Positions 20,615 through 32,626 of a DNA stretch of 64,000 nt are shown here, piece by piece. This stretch comes from Isoetes taiwanensis (lineage: Eukaryota > Streptophyta > Lycopodiopsida > Isoetales > Isoetaceae), in the NCBI GenBank assembly GCA_021234155.1, contig JAJEKV010000005.1, forward strand, positions 10,284,572 through 10,348,571, in the 5' to 3' direction. Under the pieces are notes generated by a model. The model was given only the letters and a program-made list of their open reading frames with translations. It did not search any database and was not told the DNA's origin. Each line of letters starts with the position of its first letter. Within the stretch, counting starts at the first letter, position 1. The position numbers were made by a program, and so were the translations under genes.

Positions 20615-21515
20615 AATTTGCAAAGCTCTCCAAGTCATTGGTTACCTCTCGACTGCTTATATAAGGTGTCTCCTCCTTCTCAAGTAAGCATGCCCTCAAT
20701 GTTTTGCAGATGCCTGGTCTGTGCAATCTCTTCTTGCACATCTTCAAAACTCTGCATAAAGGTTAAAAATTGCTCATTTAGCAAATCCTGAAATTAGAAA
20801 ATAACTACTCCACTGTTGCAAGTTTTAGAAAAATTTGGATAGAATTCTGACAGCTTCAGGGATCATGCCTTGACAATCTCCTAAGGAAACAGAGCTAAAC
20901 ATGTGAAACCGTTAAACCAACGAATCAACAGGTAACAAATATCTTGTTTTACACTTCCATTTGTTTTAACCCTTAGTTTCACCCTACGAGGAAATGTAAT
21001 CGACTTGATCATTGAGGTTCAAGCGCCGAGGGAAAAAGATGCATAACCTATGAAAATAGTTCATGAACTTCCGCTTCTTGCTTTGTCTTTGTGAACCACT
21101 TCTTTTTTTCGGTATGTTTGACTCATCTTAAATTGTTCTTCTTTCGGATAAATATGCTATCCTTTTTTTCCTAGAACGTGTCTTAGGAATATGTGCCTTT
21201 GTGAATACTTTGTGAAATCTGCAAAGCTCTCCAAGTCATTGGTTACCTCTCGACTGCTTGTATAAGGTGTCTCCTCCTCGAGTAAGCATGCCCTCAACGT
21301 TTTGCAGATGCCTAGTCTGTGCAATCTCTTCTTGCGCATCTTCAAAACTCTGCAGAAAGGTTAAAAATTGCTCATCTAGCAAATCCTGAAATTAGAAAAT
21401 AACTACTCCACTGTTGCAAGTTTTAGAAAAATTTGGATAGAATTCTGACAGCTTCAGGGAACATGCCTTGACAATCTCCTAAGGAAATAGAGCTGAACAT
21501 GTGAAACCGAATTAA
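20615..21515 (-). repeat. Duplicated exon-like block
   Basis: About 290 bp at 20,620-20,910 recur at 21,215-21,510 with a few substitutions and a short indel. On the minus strand each copy has a polypyrimidine stretch ending in TTTCAG (near 20,790 and 21,390). An open segment encoding a helical peptide (SFEDVQEEIAQTRHLQN) follows and then GAGGTAACC, a possible donor. This resembles a host exon duplicated together with intron flanks. The protein was not recognised. Confidence 0.4.
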
Positions 21516-22734
21516 ATTAAAAAAAAAAATTACTAAATTGAGTTCCCTAACTGGCTAGCACCTATGTACATGAGGATATGCTATCTCAAAAAATGTCAAC
21601 CAAATTCCTTTACAGAAGCTTCTTCTCTTTCTTTCTTCCCGTCTACATTGCATTAAAGCTAGACCTTTCGGCAAGCTGGACAAACTACACGGTTCAATAT
21701 TCAATAAGTGATCAAATATTTCAACTGTTTGTTCAGAAGCTGCTCAAAATAATCCTCACACAAAAGAATGCAACCACCTTTACCTCTGGTGATCCCCGGC
21801 CTTTAATTGCAGTGATCCCCCAGCCTGAGACCATAGTTGCTCTTTTGTTCTATGAAGAAGAAGCAAGCTTGACGAAATATCACACATTATTCTTCTTTGA
21901 AGGCCGTTTCCTTTCTGTCCAATCATTTGGATGCATCGTGGAACAGCTCCCCCCGTTAACAATAGTATTTTGGAAGAGACAAAGTTTAAAGAAGGCGATT
22001 TAAATGGTAACAGGAGTCTTTGGGAAAGAAGAAGGAGCTGTAGAAATTAAGGTTTTGAAAAATCGGATATAGGCGGATGAAGCGGATAAGAGAATTATTG
22101 TTTGTAAGACTGAAGTAGCATCAGATAACCAAATAAAGGAGGAGATTTTGGAAGAACGGAGACCTGGGTTGTAGGCTCGAATCTGCCATAGTCATTTTGC
22201 TGCCACAAGAAACCCTAAACCACAGCCGTCGTTCTTTGCCCTAGTTCTTCCTTCTATCCATAGCAACATAAACGGAACCGGACCGCTCTACTTCAGCTGA
22301 ACCAAGTCTCTGCTCTGCTCTGATCCACGCCTTGCTCTACTCTACACCGATGCCCTGCCCTGATCCCAATCGTTCAATTAAATCAATCAAATCCTCGCCC
22401 TTCGATTTAGGGCTGGGTCCAACACTTACTGAATAACATTATATTATAATATAAGATGGCGCCATAAATGTGCGATCCCCCTTATTCCGGGAGAATATTC
22501 CAAGCAAATCTGTAATTATGAGAGTTTGGTATCCTAGGTGGCATGGGAAAAAAGGAGCGGAAATATGACGTGGAATGGCTGATAGGAGGCCATTTTGAGA
22601 CCCCAAATCCGCCCTAATGCTCACCTGTTTCTTGGGTGTGGTGCAAATTTTTTCCATCTAGCCTTTAAAAGGCTTATAAATAAGGTTGTATACCATATTT
22701 ATTATAAATTAAAATATCTTGCCTTCAAAAAAAA
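21516..22734. other. Unassigned stretch
   Basis: The 141-codon plus-strand frame at 21,578-22,003 has no recognised domain and is not called. Bases 22,588-22,619 are the inverted match to 496-527. A small hairpin (AGCCTTTAAAAGGCT) is near 22,660. Confidence 0.4.
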
Positions 22735-23345
22735 AAAGGGCGGGAAGAAGGGGACAAACAAAGCGCATGGGAAAAGGGAAAGGGAAAGGAAAAAAGAAAA
22801 AGGGAGATGGAAGGGAAAAGGGAACCTGGAAAAAGGGCATGAGGTAAAGGGCAAAAGGGAAGGGGGGAAGAGCATGGGAAAGAAGAGAAGAGGGAAAGGG
22901 TGAAGAAAAGGGAAAATAGAGCATCGAAAAAAAAAGGGAAAAGATTAGAGAGAAAAGGTGAGAAAAGAGGGGAAGGGGAAAATGGCATGGAAAAAGGGAA
23001 AGGAAAAGGGGAAAATAAAAAGAGAGGAAAAAAAGAAGATAAAAAGGCATCGAGAAAACGGACACCTTTTTCAAGTGTCCCCTTTCCCTCTTTCCTCATC
23101 CTCTTTCCCTTTTTATCATGCAGATTCCACTCTTCTTCTTCTTTTTTTCTCATTTTTCTTGCTTTTTTCCCCTTCAATTTTCTCCTTTCATTACCGTTTC
23201 ACTCTTTCTCTTTTTTCCGTGCCCCTTTTCCCTTCCTCCTTCCGCATTTCCCTCTCCTCTTTTCCTCGTGCCCTTTTTCCCTTTCCTTACTCTCTTTTCG
23301 TCTCCATTTTTTCTTTTTGCTTTCCCTTCCTTTTTCATCATTATG
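22735..23345. repeat. Purine tract followed by pyrimidine tract
   Basis: The plus strand is nearly all purine from 22,735 to about 23,060, then nearly all pyrimidine to 23,345. The turn is around GGACACC-TTTTTC-AAGTGTCC, itself a short hairpin. Units of GGGAAAAGG/CCTTTTCCC type make the halves loosely complementary, so the whole could fold back on itself. All long frames here are low-complexity. Confidence 0.6.
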
Positions 23346-23577
23346 GTCTGAGAGATAGTGATTTATGCATCCATATCAAACCCCCCTAGAATCCCCTGTT
23401 ATTGTGCTGCATATTAATGGTTGTGTTGATATTTCAAGGAAATGAAAAAGATGTTATGCCATTGCTTCAAATATGTTGGATGTCTTTCTAATGATGCTTT
23501 AATGTTTCTACCTTGAAGTAAATTGTATTACTTGATTTTGATATTAACTTTATGATTACGAATGTTGTCTTCTCTAA

Positions 23578-24250
23578 TTGTTGGTGTCAGTGCATAAGGG
23601 TGGCTCCATGATGAACGACAACAACTACAGGACTCTCACGGTGAGTAATCTGTTCTCTAAATTATTTGCTAATATTGTAGAGAAGAAAATTAGTCTCTGG
23701 GTTGAACATAATGACAAAAGATCCAAAACACAAGCAGGTTTCAGGGCTCAAATGTCCACACTAGACCATTTGCTTGCATTGAAATGCATTTTTAACTCGG
23801 TTAAAGGAAGTAGGAAACTTCTGTGTGACATTTATAAATTTCCGCAAGGCATTTGACAAAGTCCCCAGGAACAAACTATGGGAAAGAATGGAGCACTTAT
23901 GTGTCCCTATGCATTTACAGGATGCAGTCCAGATGCTCTATGAGAAAGTTTTAGTGCAGCTATCGATGCCATTTAAAAATGAAATACCAGATACAGTGGA
24001 GAGCAACATTGGAGTGAAACAGAGGTGCCCCCTGTCTCTTACTATATTTGGTCTCTTTATCGATAGTCTGGAGGAATGGTTGTATAATAATTGTGACGGT
24101 GGTCTTGTATGCTGATGATGTGGTGCTCTTTGCATGGTCTCAGGTACACATACAGCAACTGCTTGACCAATTGGCTGCTTTCTATAACAAAACAGGGATG
24201 CAAGTTAATCTAGAGAAAACCAAAACTATGACAGTAGCTGCTTTCAAGAA
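23578..24250 (+). pseudogene. Non-LTR retrotransposon reverse transcriptase fragment
   Basis: Three successive frames carry RT motifs in order. The first has NNYRTLTVSNLFSKLFANIVEKK and QAGFR (23,614-23,760). A second frame, after a shift near 23,845, has FRKAFDKVPRNKLWERM and GVKQRCPLS...FGLFIDSLEEW (to 24,090). A third has LYADDVVLF (24,107-24,133), the catalytic YADD box, followed by NKTGMQVNLEKTK. The order NYR, QxGFR, DFRKAFD, GVKQGCPLSP, YADD is typical of LINE reverse transcriptases. Two frameshifts, and loss of the endonuclease and C-terminal parts, show that it is dead. No poly-A tail or duplication was found. Confidence 0.8.
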
Positions 24251-25087
24251 CATGGATTTCGATATCTGGATGAAAAAGTTGAGACATGTGAGACATTTAA
24301 ATACCCGGGACTCACTATTGGCAAAAAACATTTTAGCCTATCAAACAACTCATTTTGCCCTCAATAGTTGTTTACACTTTAGGCCTATTTCACACGATGT
24401 CTTAAAATATTCAATTTCGTATGCGAGACCATTTGTAACTTTAAAGCAAAAAACAACACATATAAATACTGCTTTTACACTACAGGGTGCATTTTTAGTC
24501 TTATACAAATGAGACACTAACAAACACTAGTGTGAAAACCATCACAAAACAAGACCACCTATTATTTTAAATATGATTGATCTAAGTGGTGCCTTGTTTT
24601 ATAGCGGGAAGTCCCCCGATATAAAATGAGACCATTTCTCTTAAAAGTCCCCGAACCTTAATCAGACATGTCTTATTTTTAGTAATGTGAAAACAGCTTT
24701 GCCCGTTTCGCTTATACTCCTATCGGATACTTCTAAAAATAAGATAGACCCATGAAAGGGTCTTAGTAACGATTTATGTGCATCCTAAAATGCATCATCA
24801 ACCCTAATTTCTCCCTGTGCAAAAATATAAAACTCTTGTGACGCTCTTCTAAAACTGGCTCGAATATTTTAGTGACTTCGATTGCATGATGACAACATGT
24901 GAATCGCTCCTTAGCTTTAGTAGAATTCATATGGAAGGGAATTGTAAGGGGCTCAGTCCATGTTGTCTCTGCACTGCAAATAATCCTCAGTCCGTTATTC
25001 ACATACTGGCTAAACTAGTCTGTTGTAACCCCCCCGCCAAGTTAAACTAACTGGAAATTCTTCCTTCCGTAACCAGGTATTGGAAGG
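24251..25087. other. Gene-free stretch
   Basis: No coding region or defined repeat is supported. A weak inverted repeat (AAAACAAGACCACCT near 24,546 and AAGTGGTGCCTTGTTTT near 24,587) is the only structure noticed. Confidence 0.4.
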
Positions 25088-25247
25088 AGTAATTCTCATG
25101 AGGAGAAAATATTTATTGAAATTTTGTGGTGGCCACCAACTGACCTGATGGCACCGCTCGCTGTTTGTGGCCACAAATGGCGCCAGCAGGTCAGTTGGCG
25201 GCCACCACGAAATTTCAGTGAAATTTTTTTCTCACGAGAATTCTCTG
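25088..25247. mobile_element. Foldback (MITE-like) inverted repeat
   Basis: Two arms of about 65 bp (25,088-25,153 and 25,181-25,247) are imperfect reverse complements around a 27-base spacer. The best-matched part is GTGGTGGCC(A/G)CCAACTGACC. Size and structure fit a small foldback transposon. A clear target duplication was not seen, and GAAATTTC motifs recur in the right flank. Confidence 0.5.
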
Positions 25248-25638
25248 ACGAAATTTCAATCCGCTTGAAATTTCGCCTGTTCTTGAGGTTTGATTTAGGT
25301 AGCAGATTAGAGCTACTCATTTCTATAGCAATCTTTTCTTTGTTTTTGGTTTAGAAAGTTGTGATCAGTGCTTATTTGGCCAGATTTTGGTGTTCATTTT
25401 CCGGATTTGCTCATGTCATGGCAGTAGAGGCTGGTATAGGCCGGATACTTTGGATTACAGATGCTGGAAATTAACAAATTGGCTGAATAGAAAATAGAAA
25501 CAGAGATCTGAAGTTAAGAAATAGCGACCTAGAGGCAGTGCCATCCAAAAATTCGACAGGCTATTAACAAAAGATTTCGTGTTTTAAAAACTGGTTCAAA
25601 AGGGCGAAATTTCAAGGTGGTTGAAATTTCGGCACGTG

Positions 25639-26798
25639 AATAGATTAGGAATCTATTCACAAACATTATTGTATAGGAATAGATTCCTATACAATAATGT
25701 TTGTACTATGCTGGCTCAAGGCAAATGGCCAGATGAGGACTATAACTGGAATCACAATGGGAATGCTGGGTTCACAGTCAAAGCAGCTTACAGATATCTT
25801 ATGAAGGATCAAGGCATCACACTGCATAATAAGTGGCAGATTGGGAAAGAGAGGTGCATCAAGAACCTTAAGTTCATGTGGTCCAGTCCCATTCCCCCTA
25901 AGATCAAGTCTTTTATTTGGCAATTGTGGCAAAAGGCTCTAGCCACTAATCAGAAAAGATTTAGGCTTCACATGGCTGGCTCGGATGTATGCCCCAGATG
26001 CCTGGCTCACAAGGAAGATGAGGATCACTTATTCAGAGAGTGCATTTGGTCGGAATGGATCCTTGAGCTTGCTTCTGCCTTTATGGGGGTCGATCTCAAT
26101 TCCATAAGCTCCATCGACTTCTTTATGCCGGATCAGCATGGGGACTGGAGAATTTATATCATACTCTGGAGTGAAAGGGCTGAAATAACTTTATCTTTAA
26201 CTGTGAAATTACTCATCCGGAGGTAGTAATTAAGCAGATTGAATATGATATCAAATGGATTATAGCTGCAGGATAAATTTTCTTAAATTTTCTTATATTC
26301 TTCTGGCTGACTTTTCAGGAATCATCTTCATGCTGGTACGAAAACTCAAATGGAAGAAGATCAACCCGAGAACAAATCAAGAATGGATCAAAGTATTCGG
26401 GCCTCCAGAGATCGAGGGGCATGAGGAACCGTGCGTGTGTGGATGCTGTTGTGATCAGAATCCAGATGTCAGGAGGGCCTTGCTATGTGAAGTCAAGGAT
26501 AACCGAGGAAGATTTAATATGGCAAAGGCTGAGACGTGCTTATGTGCCTTCTGCACACTTTCGGCTATGGTTAGGGGTCGAGGTCGGAAGTCTGCTAATT
26601 TTAACCTCAAGTCTTATTTTTAGAAAGATGATGATTCATAACAGACTGTTTTCATATATAATCTGGGCTTTATTATCTACTTTTATGTGCGATTAACATG
26701 GGTTATACTTCCCTGTAAAAAGTAATTTTGTATACTTAACTTTTATATAAATATATACTCTCAGGCCTTCAATTAAAAAAAAAAATAGATTAGGAATC
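25639..26798 (+). mobile_element. 5'-truncated plant LINE with target-site duplications
   Basis: The 15-base sequence AATAGATTAGGAATC flanks the insertion (25,639-25,653 and 26,784-26,798), and a poly-A tract precedes the right copy. At the 5' end a 22-bp perfect inverted repeat (25,659-25,680 and 25,683-25,704) abuts the element, a structure expected from an aberrant second-priming event. About 1.1 kb of the 3' part of the element remains. Confidence 0.8.
25705..26226 (+). pseudogene. LINE ORF2 C-terminus with zf-RVT domain
   Basis: The frame encodes the C-terminal zinc-binding region of plant L1-type reverse transcriptases: a GFTVKAAYRYL segment, then PPKIKSFIWQLWQKAL, then CPRCLAHKEDEDHLFREC (a CxxC, H, C pattern), and a W-containing tail. 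After a shift near 26,185 a second frame continues with NCEITHPEVVIKQIEYDIKW, the usual extreme C-terminus. RT and endonuclease are missing because of 5' truncation, so it is non-functional. Confidence 0.85.
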
Positions 26799-27913
<1,115 letters not shown>

Positions 27914-27977
27914 CGAAGTGAGTTGTATTACGTCTTTTGGAAGCCTCAAGACCTATAGGATGACATTATCATACATC

Positions 27978-28654
27978 CTAATCATAAAACATTATATGGG
28001 TTTCCACTTCCTCATCTAATTCCTCATCCTCATCTAATACATTTTTTGTATAGCTCTCTCTATGTTGTAATGTCTCAATTAGGAAAGATCCTATTCTATT
28101 TTCATCCAATCCAAAAAAGGTATGCAAGTCAGGCACATTGATGCCATATCTTGCTTGTAACATACTGTAGGCTGGGCACTTAAGTATATCATCTTTACCA
28201 CACATATGACAACATCTCATAATTCTCGGAATGGTACCCCATCTTCCAACCTCCACACCTAGATGGTGTGAGCTGAGCCGGATTCTGTTGATATTGTGTC
28301 TCTTCTTTATCGATATGTTCTCTTCTAAGTGTGCTGCCTCATCCAATGAAGGATTCATATGCATCTTGTATAATATCATCTTTGTCTTTGGACTCATCCA
28401 CATCTTTCTTCTAACTTTATCATAAATGATGTTCGCAAATTATCAATGGAGAGTGCCTCTTCCCACAAAATATGCCATCTTGCAAACCATGCTATTACAT
28501 CGGCAAACCATCCCTTGTGTTCGGTGCTCAAAGAAGCACGGTAAGGAATGCGTGTGACATCCATCTTTCTTATCTTGGCAAGGTATTTGATGCATTTGTG
28601 TAAAGCCTCCCCCTCAAGTGGCCCAATGTGGCAGCATTTGTGTAATGCTGCCAC
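27978..28654 (-). pseudogene. Reverse-transcriptase C-terminal remnant
   Basis: Two minus-strand frames (28,394-28,654 then 27,978-28,403) read consecutively. The second has RIRLSSHHLGVEVGRW, then IPRIMRCCHMCG and KCPAYSMLQARYG. The order LSSHxLxIExGRW, PRxxRxCxxC, CPxY is that of the zinc-knuckle C-terminus of a class of non-LTR retrotransposon proteins. An acidic tail (DEDEELDEEVE) ends it. No RT catalytic region is nearby, so it is a fragment. Confidence 0.6.
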
Positions 28655-28663
28655 ATTGGGCCA
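28619..28663. repeat. Perfect 20-bp inverted repeat at the array edge
   Basis: Left arm 28,619-28,638 and right arm 28,644-28,663 are exact reverse complements with a five-base loop (TGTGT). It lies 29 bp before the start of the tandem array. It could be a small-RNA-type hairpin or a scar of template switching. Confidence 0.8.
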
Positions 28664-30127
28664 GCATCATCGGGTATGGGGTTTGTGCCTTTACACCCAA
28701 TTCAAGCCTAAGAAACTTCTTGTGTACCTGCTCAATATCATCCCATGAACATTGTGGCAGCCCCGGTCCCTAGATTTCAATTCCATATAGAATTATGCTT
28801 TGGACTAGAGATTCATACATTTTTTTCTTTAGTGGCCATGCCCATATATGAGATTTCCTGCACATGCTTTGCATAGAATATAATGCCTTCTGCCCACTTT
28901 CAAGTCTTTGCAATATGCATTGGTGCCATTTATGAATTATGATTTCTGGCCGGCCAAAGAACTTAGATACATATTCATATGGGTAAATACATAAACTTTT
29001 TTCATCACAAAAAAATACAATAAGTAATTGTAGCCATTAGATCATTAGATACATCTAGAATATGCTCAAGCTTTCCAAGACATACCCTCTTTCTAATGAA
29101 TTGCCCCGTAATAGAGGGGGGCAATCCAAAAATTGCATACGAGATGTAAATTAACTATGGCATAAAAATGTAGCAACAACCTTATCTTCCCATAATCCCA
29201 TTTATGTTACTCAATACAATGCCTTTAACCCATAAGTATACTTTGTCTCGTGTTCTTAGAAACCCCCTCTTGGTCTATTCTAGTCTAGGTTGTATAACCC
29301 TACAATAATGAGGCCCACTTGCATCATATCAATATCTCGGACAAGCTTCAAAACTTAGTTTGGATTGACAAGGAACATCTCTCACGAGCTTCTGAACTGC
29401 AAAAACCTAGAATATAACTTCATATTACTTTAAATTTTAATTAATAACTAGGAGAGAAACTCATGATGGATCTAGCAACTGCACTAGTCTTTTAATACTG
29501 ATTCAGAATACTAATCCTCTAAGTGCTCCTATACCTTATAAATTAGAGATTATAGACATCTGTCACTTTTTCAACTTGACATGTTCCAAAGTTGAAAAGT
29601 CAAAACTTTGCAAAATTTATATCTCGATCACAATCAGCTTGAAGGAAATCTACCTATTGAGCTAAGTAACTTGAAAGTAATCTTTCTATAGAGATGCACA
29701 ACAATAATTGCAAGGGAATGTTCTGGAGATTTAGGCATGTAAAACAACCGCTCTCATCCCAGAGCATGGAAGAGATCTCATACATTTCATACAATTGCCA
29801 CCTTGAAATTGAACCTTCTTCATAACCACAAGCATAAAATTCTTGTTGCTTCCTAAATATTACATGAGAATTTTATATACACATGGTTGCTATTGTATTT
29901 TCAATTTTACTAAGATATTTCCAAATGACATTATACAGAACAAAGTCCTTAGATTTATACGAGCAAAGTGTATTCCTAAGTATAAGGGAACAAAGTAATG
30001 AAACCAATCGAGATGGTAACCATATTGTAATATGATATAGATTGATACATCATAAAATTATAACTTTGGTGGAAGAGGCAAGTCATCTAAATAGTGGTGA
30101 AGGAGGTATATAAAATGGGCCATGGAC

Positions 30128-30298
30128 TCATGGTAAAGGAGGAGATGGTATTGCGTTGGAAGAGCCAGCGCATGGACATTTAACTTGTGGAAGTTCTCCA
30201 GGGGATTCGCAAGGAGAACATATTTCCATCATAACTTGTTGAAAAAAGAACGAGCATAGCATTAACACAATCACAAGCAATCTCTTGCTATTTGCCAT
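30128..30298 (-). CDS. Putative small secreted peptide, unit 1
   Basis: This 56-codon ORF starts ATG (MANSKR) and has a textbook signal peptide: a basic N-terminus followed by the hydrophobic core LLVIVLMLCSFFF. The mature part has four cysteines in CSPC and CPC groups and ends PSPPLP. The same ORF is open in all five array units, in the same place and on the strand opposite the helicase remnant. It resembles small cysteine-containing secreted plant peptides in layout, but I recognise no family. A second proline-rich open segment follows out of frame after the TGA, so the original protein may have been longer. Confidence 0.5.
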   Translation of the reverse strand: MANSKRLLVIVLMLCSFFFQQVMMEICSPCESPGELPQVKCPCAGSSNAIPSPPLP

Positions 30299-30601
30299 TG
30301 TTTGGGCTTCAAAAACTATTACAGATATGTTGTAATTGAAACTCGTCTACATGCCCCTTCTTTTAAAGATAAAGAGAACATTGACCACATGTTTTTATGG
30401 CCTCTCAATATCTCAAACAATCTTTGGTGTCCTATTATCCTCCAATGGTTGACCAAAACTTTTACGAGAATGTTTCAAGGTTACCTGTCTGATTATCATC
30501 CGCTTTGTTTCCATGGCAACAATTGGTCTCTATGTCATTATGCTCCTTCGACGATTTTGATCAAAGTCATAATACTTCAAATGTTATGAGCAAATAGGAA
30601 C

Positions 30602-31020
30602 ATTGGTGTTGTATCTTGTCTCTATCTCATTTCATATGCCTAAGTGGCCTACATATAGCGACGCCATAATAAAGTTCTTTGGAGTCGAGATCAAGTTGAA
30701 GGAAAAACATCTCTACTTTTTCCAAGGTATTTTTGTCAAAGGTCAAGGTATTTTTGGAAGGAGATTTTCGCCAAGTTCCACCCGTGGTTCCACGATGAAA
30801 TCGACCCCAAATTGTGCATGCGTCCTTGAAGTACTCTTACATATGGGATGATGTCGAGAAACATACGCTCAACATAAATATGCGGGTAATGAACAATGTG
30901 GGAAGAGATGCAGAAGAGAAAAAGGCATTTGCTGACTATCTCCTACGAGTGGGAGATGGACTTGAAACCACGTTTCCCAACATTGTTCGATGTGATATGT
31001 CTTCCGAAAGAGATTTGTCT
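30602..31020 (+). pseudogene. PIF1/Helitron helicase remnant in each unit
   Basis: Two adjacent frames contain the end of a PIF1-type helicase as found in Helitrons. The first has an RRFSPSSTRGST segment corresponding to the DFRQVLPVVxRGxR motif. The second has ASLKYSYIWDDVEKHTLNINMRV followed by FADYLLRVGDG. Upstream ATPase motifs are missing or unrecognisable and the frames are shifted. Equivalent stretches lie at about 32,928-33,345, 35,394-35,815, 37,727-38,150 and 41,620-41,985. The unit thus includes a decayed piece of an autonomous Helitron. Confidence 0.65.
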
Positions 31021-32455
31021 CGAATCACACCCAATTCAAGCCTAAGAAACTTCTTGTGTACCTGCTCAATATCATCCCATGAACATTGTGGCAGCCCCGG
31101 TCCCTAGATTTCAACTCCATATAGAATTATGCTTTGGATTAGAGATTCATACATTTTTTTTCTTTAGTGGCCATGCCCATATGTGAGATTTCCTGCACAT
31201 GCTTTGCATAGAATATAATGCCTTCTGCCCACTTTCAATTCTTTGCAATATTCATTGGTGCCATTTATGAATTATAATTGTTGGCCGACCAAAGAACTTA
31301 GATACATATTCATATGGGTAAATACATAAACTTTTTTCATCGCAAAAAATACAATAAGTAATTGTAGCCATTAGATCATTAGATACATCTAGAATATGCT
31401 CAAGCTTTCCAAGACACACCCTCTCTCTAATGAATTGCCCCGTAATAGAGGGGGGCAATCCAAAAATTGCATATAAGATGCAAATTAACTATGGCATAAA
31501 AATGTAGCAACAACCTTATCTTCCAATAATCCCATTTATGTTACTCAATACAATGCCTTTAACCCATAAGTATACTTTGTCTCGTGTTCTTAGAAACCCC
31601 CTCTTGGTCTAGTCTAGGTTGTATAACCCTACAATAATGGGGCCCACTTGCATCATATCAATATCTCGGACAAGCTTCAAAACTTAGTTTGGATTGACAA
31701 GGAACATCTCTCACGAGCTTGTGAACTGCAAAAACCTAGAATATAACTTCATATTACTTTAAATTTTATCTAATAACTAGGAGGGAAACTCATGATGGAT
31801 CTAGCAACTGCACTAGTCTTTTAATACTGATTCAGAATACTAATCCTCTAAGTGCTCCTATACCTTATGAATTAGAGATTATAGACATCTGTCACTTTTT
31901 CAACTTGACATGTGCCAAAGTTGAAAAGTCAAAACTTTGCAAAATTTATATCTCGATCACAATCAGCTTGAAGGAAATCTACCTATTGAGCTAAGTAACT
32001 TGAAAGTAATCTTTCTATAGAGATGGACAACAATAATTGCAAGGGAATGTTCTGGAGATTTAGGCATGTAAAACAACCGCTCTCATCCCAGAGCATGGAA
32101 GAGATCTCATACATTTCATACAATTGCCACCTTGAAATTGAACCTTCTTCAAAACCACAAGCATAAAATTCTTGTTGCTTCCTAAATATTACATGAGAAT
32201 TTTATATATACACATGGTTATTGTATTTTCAATTTTATTAAGATATTTCCAAATGACATTATACAGAACAAAGTCCTTAGATTTATACGAGCAAAGTGTA
32301 TTCCTAAGTACAAGGGAACAAAGTAATGAAACCAATCGAGATGGTAACCATATTGTAATATGATATAGATTGATACATCATAAAATTATAACTTTGGTGG
32401 AAGAGGCACGTTATCTAAATAGTGGTGAAGGAGGTATATAAAATGGGCCATGGAC

Positions 32456-32626
32456 TCATGGTAAAGGAGGAGATGGTATTGCATTGGAAGAGCCAGCGCA
32501 TGGACATTTAACTTGTGGAAGTTCTCTAGGGGATTCGCAAGGAGAACATATTTCCATCATAACTTGTTGAAAAAAGAACGAGCATAGCATTAACACAATC
32601 ACAAGCAATCTCTTGCTATTTGCCAT
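32456..32626 (-). CDS. Putative small secreted peptide, unit 2
   Basis: This is a second copy of the 56-codon ORF, intact. The signal peptide and all four mature cysteines are kept. It differs from unit 1 by a G-to-R change in the CESPGELP segment. Confidence 0.5.
   Translation of the reverse strand: MANSKRLLVIVLMLCSFFFQQVMMEICSPCESPRELPQVKCPCAGSSNAIPSPPLP

Noticed and set aside
20484-20747. Coding gene across the first duplicated block
   Set aside because: The frame runs through apparent splice sites and is not kept in the second copy beyond the shared block.
26255-26696. Cysteine-rich plus-strand ORFs
   Set aside because: They are inside the 3' untranslated part of the LINE, just before its poly-A; no domain fits.
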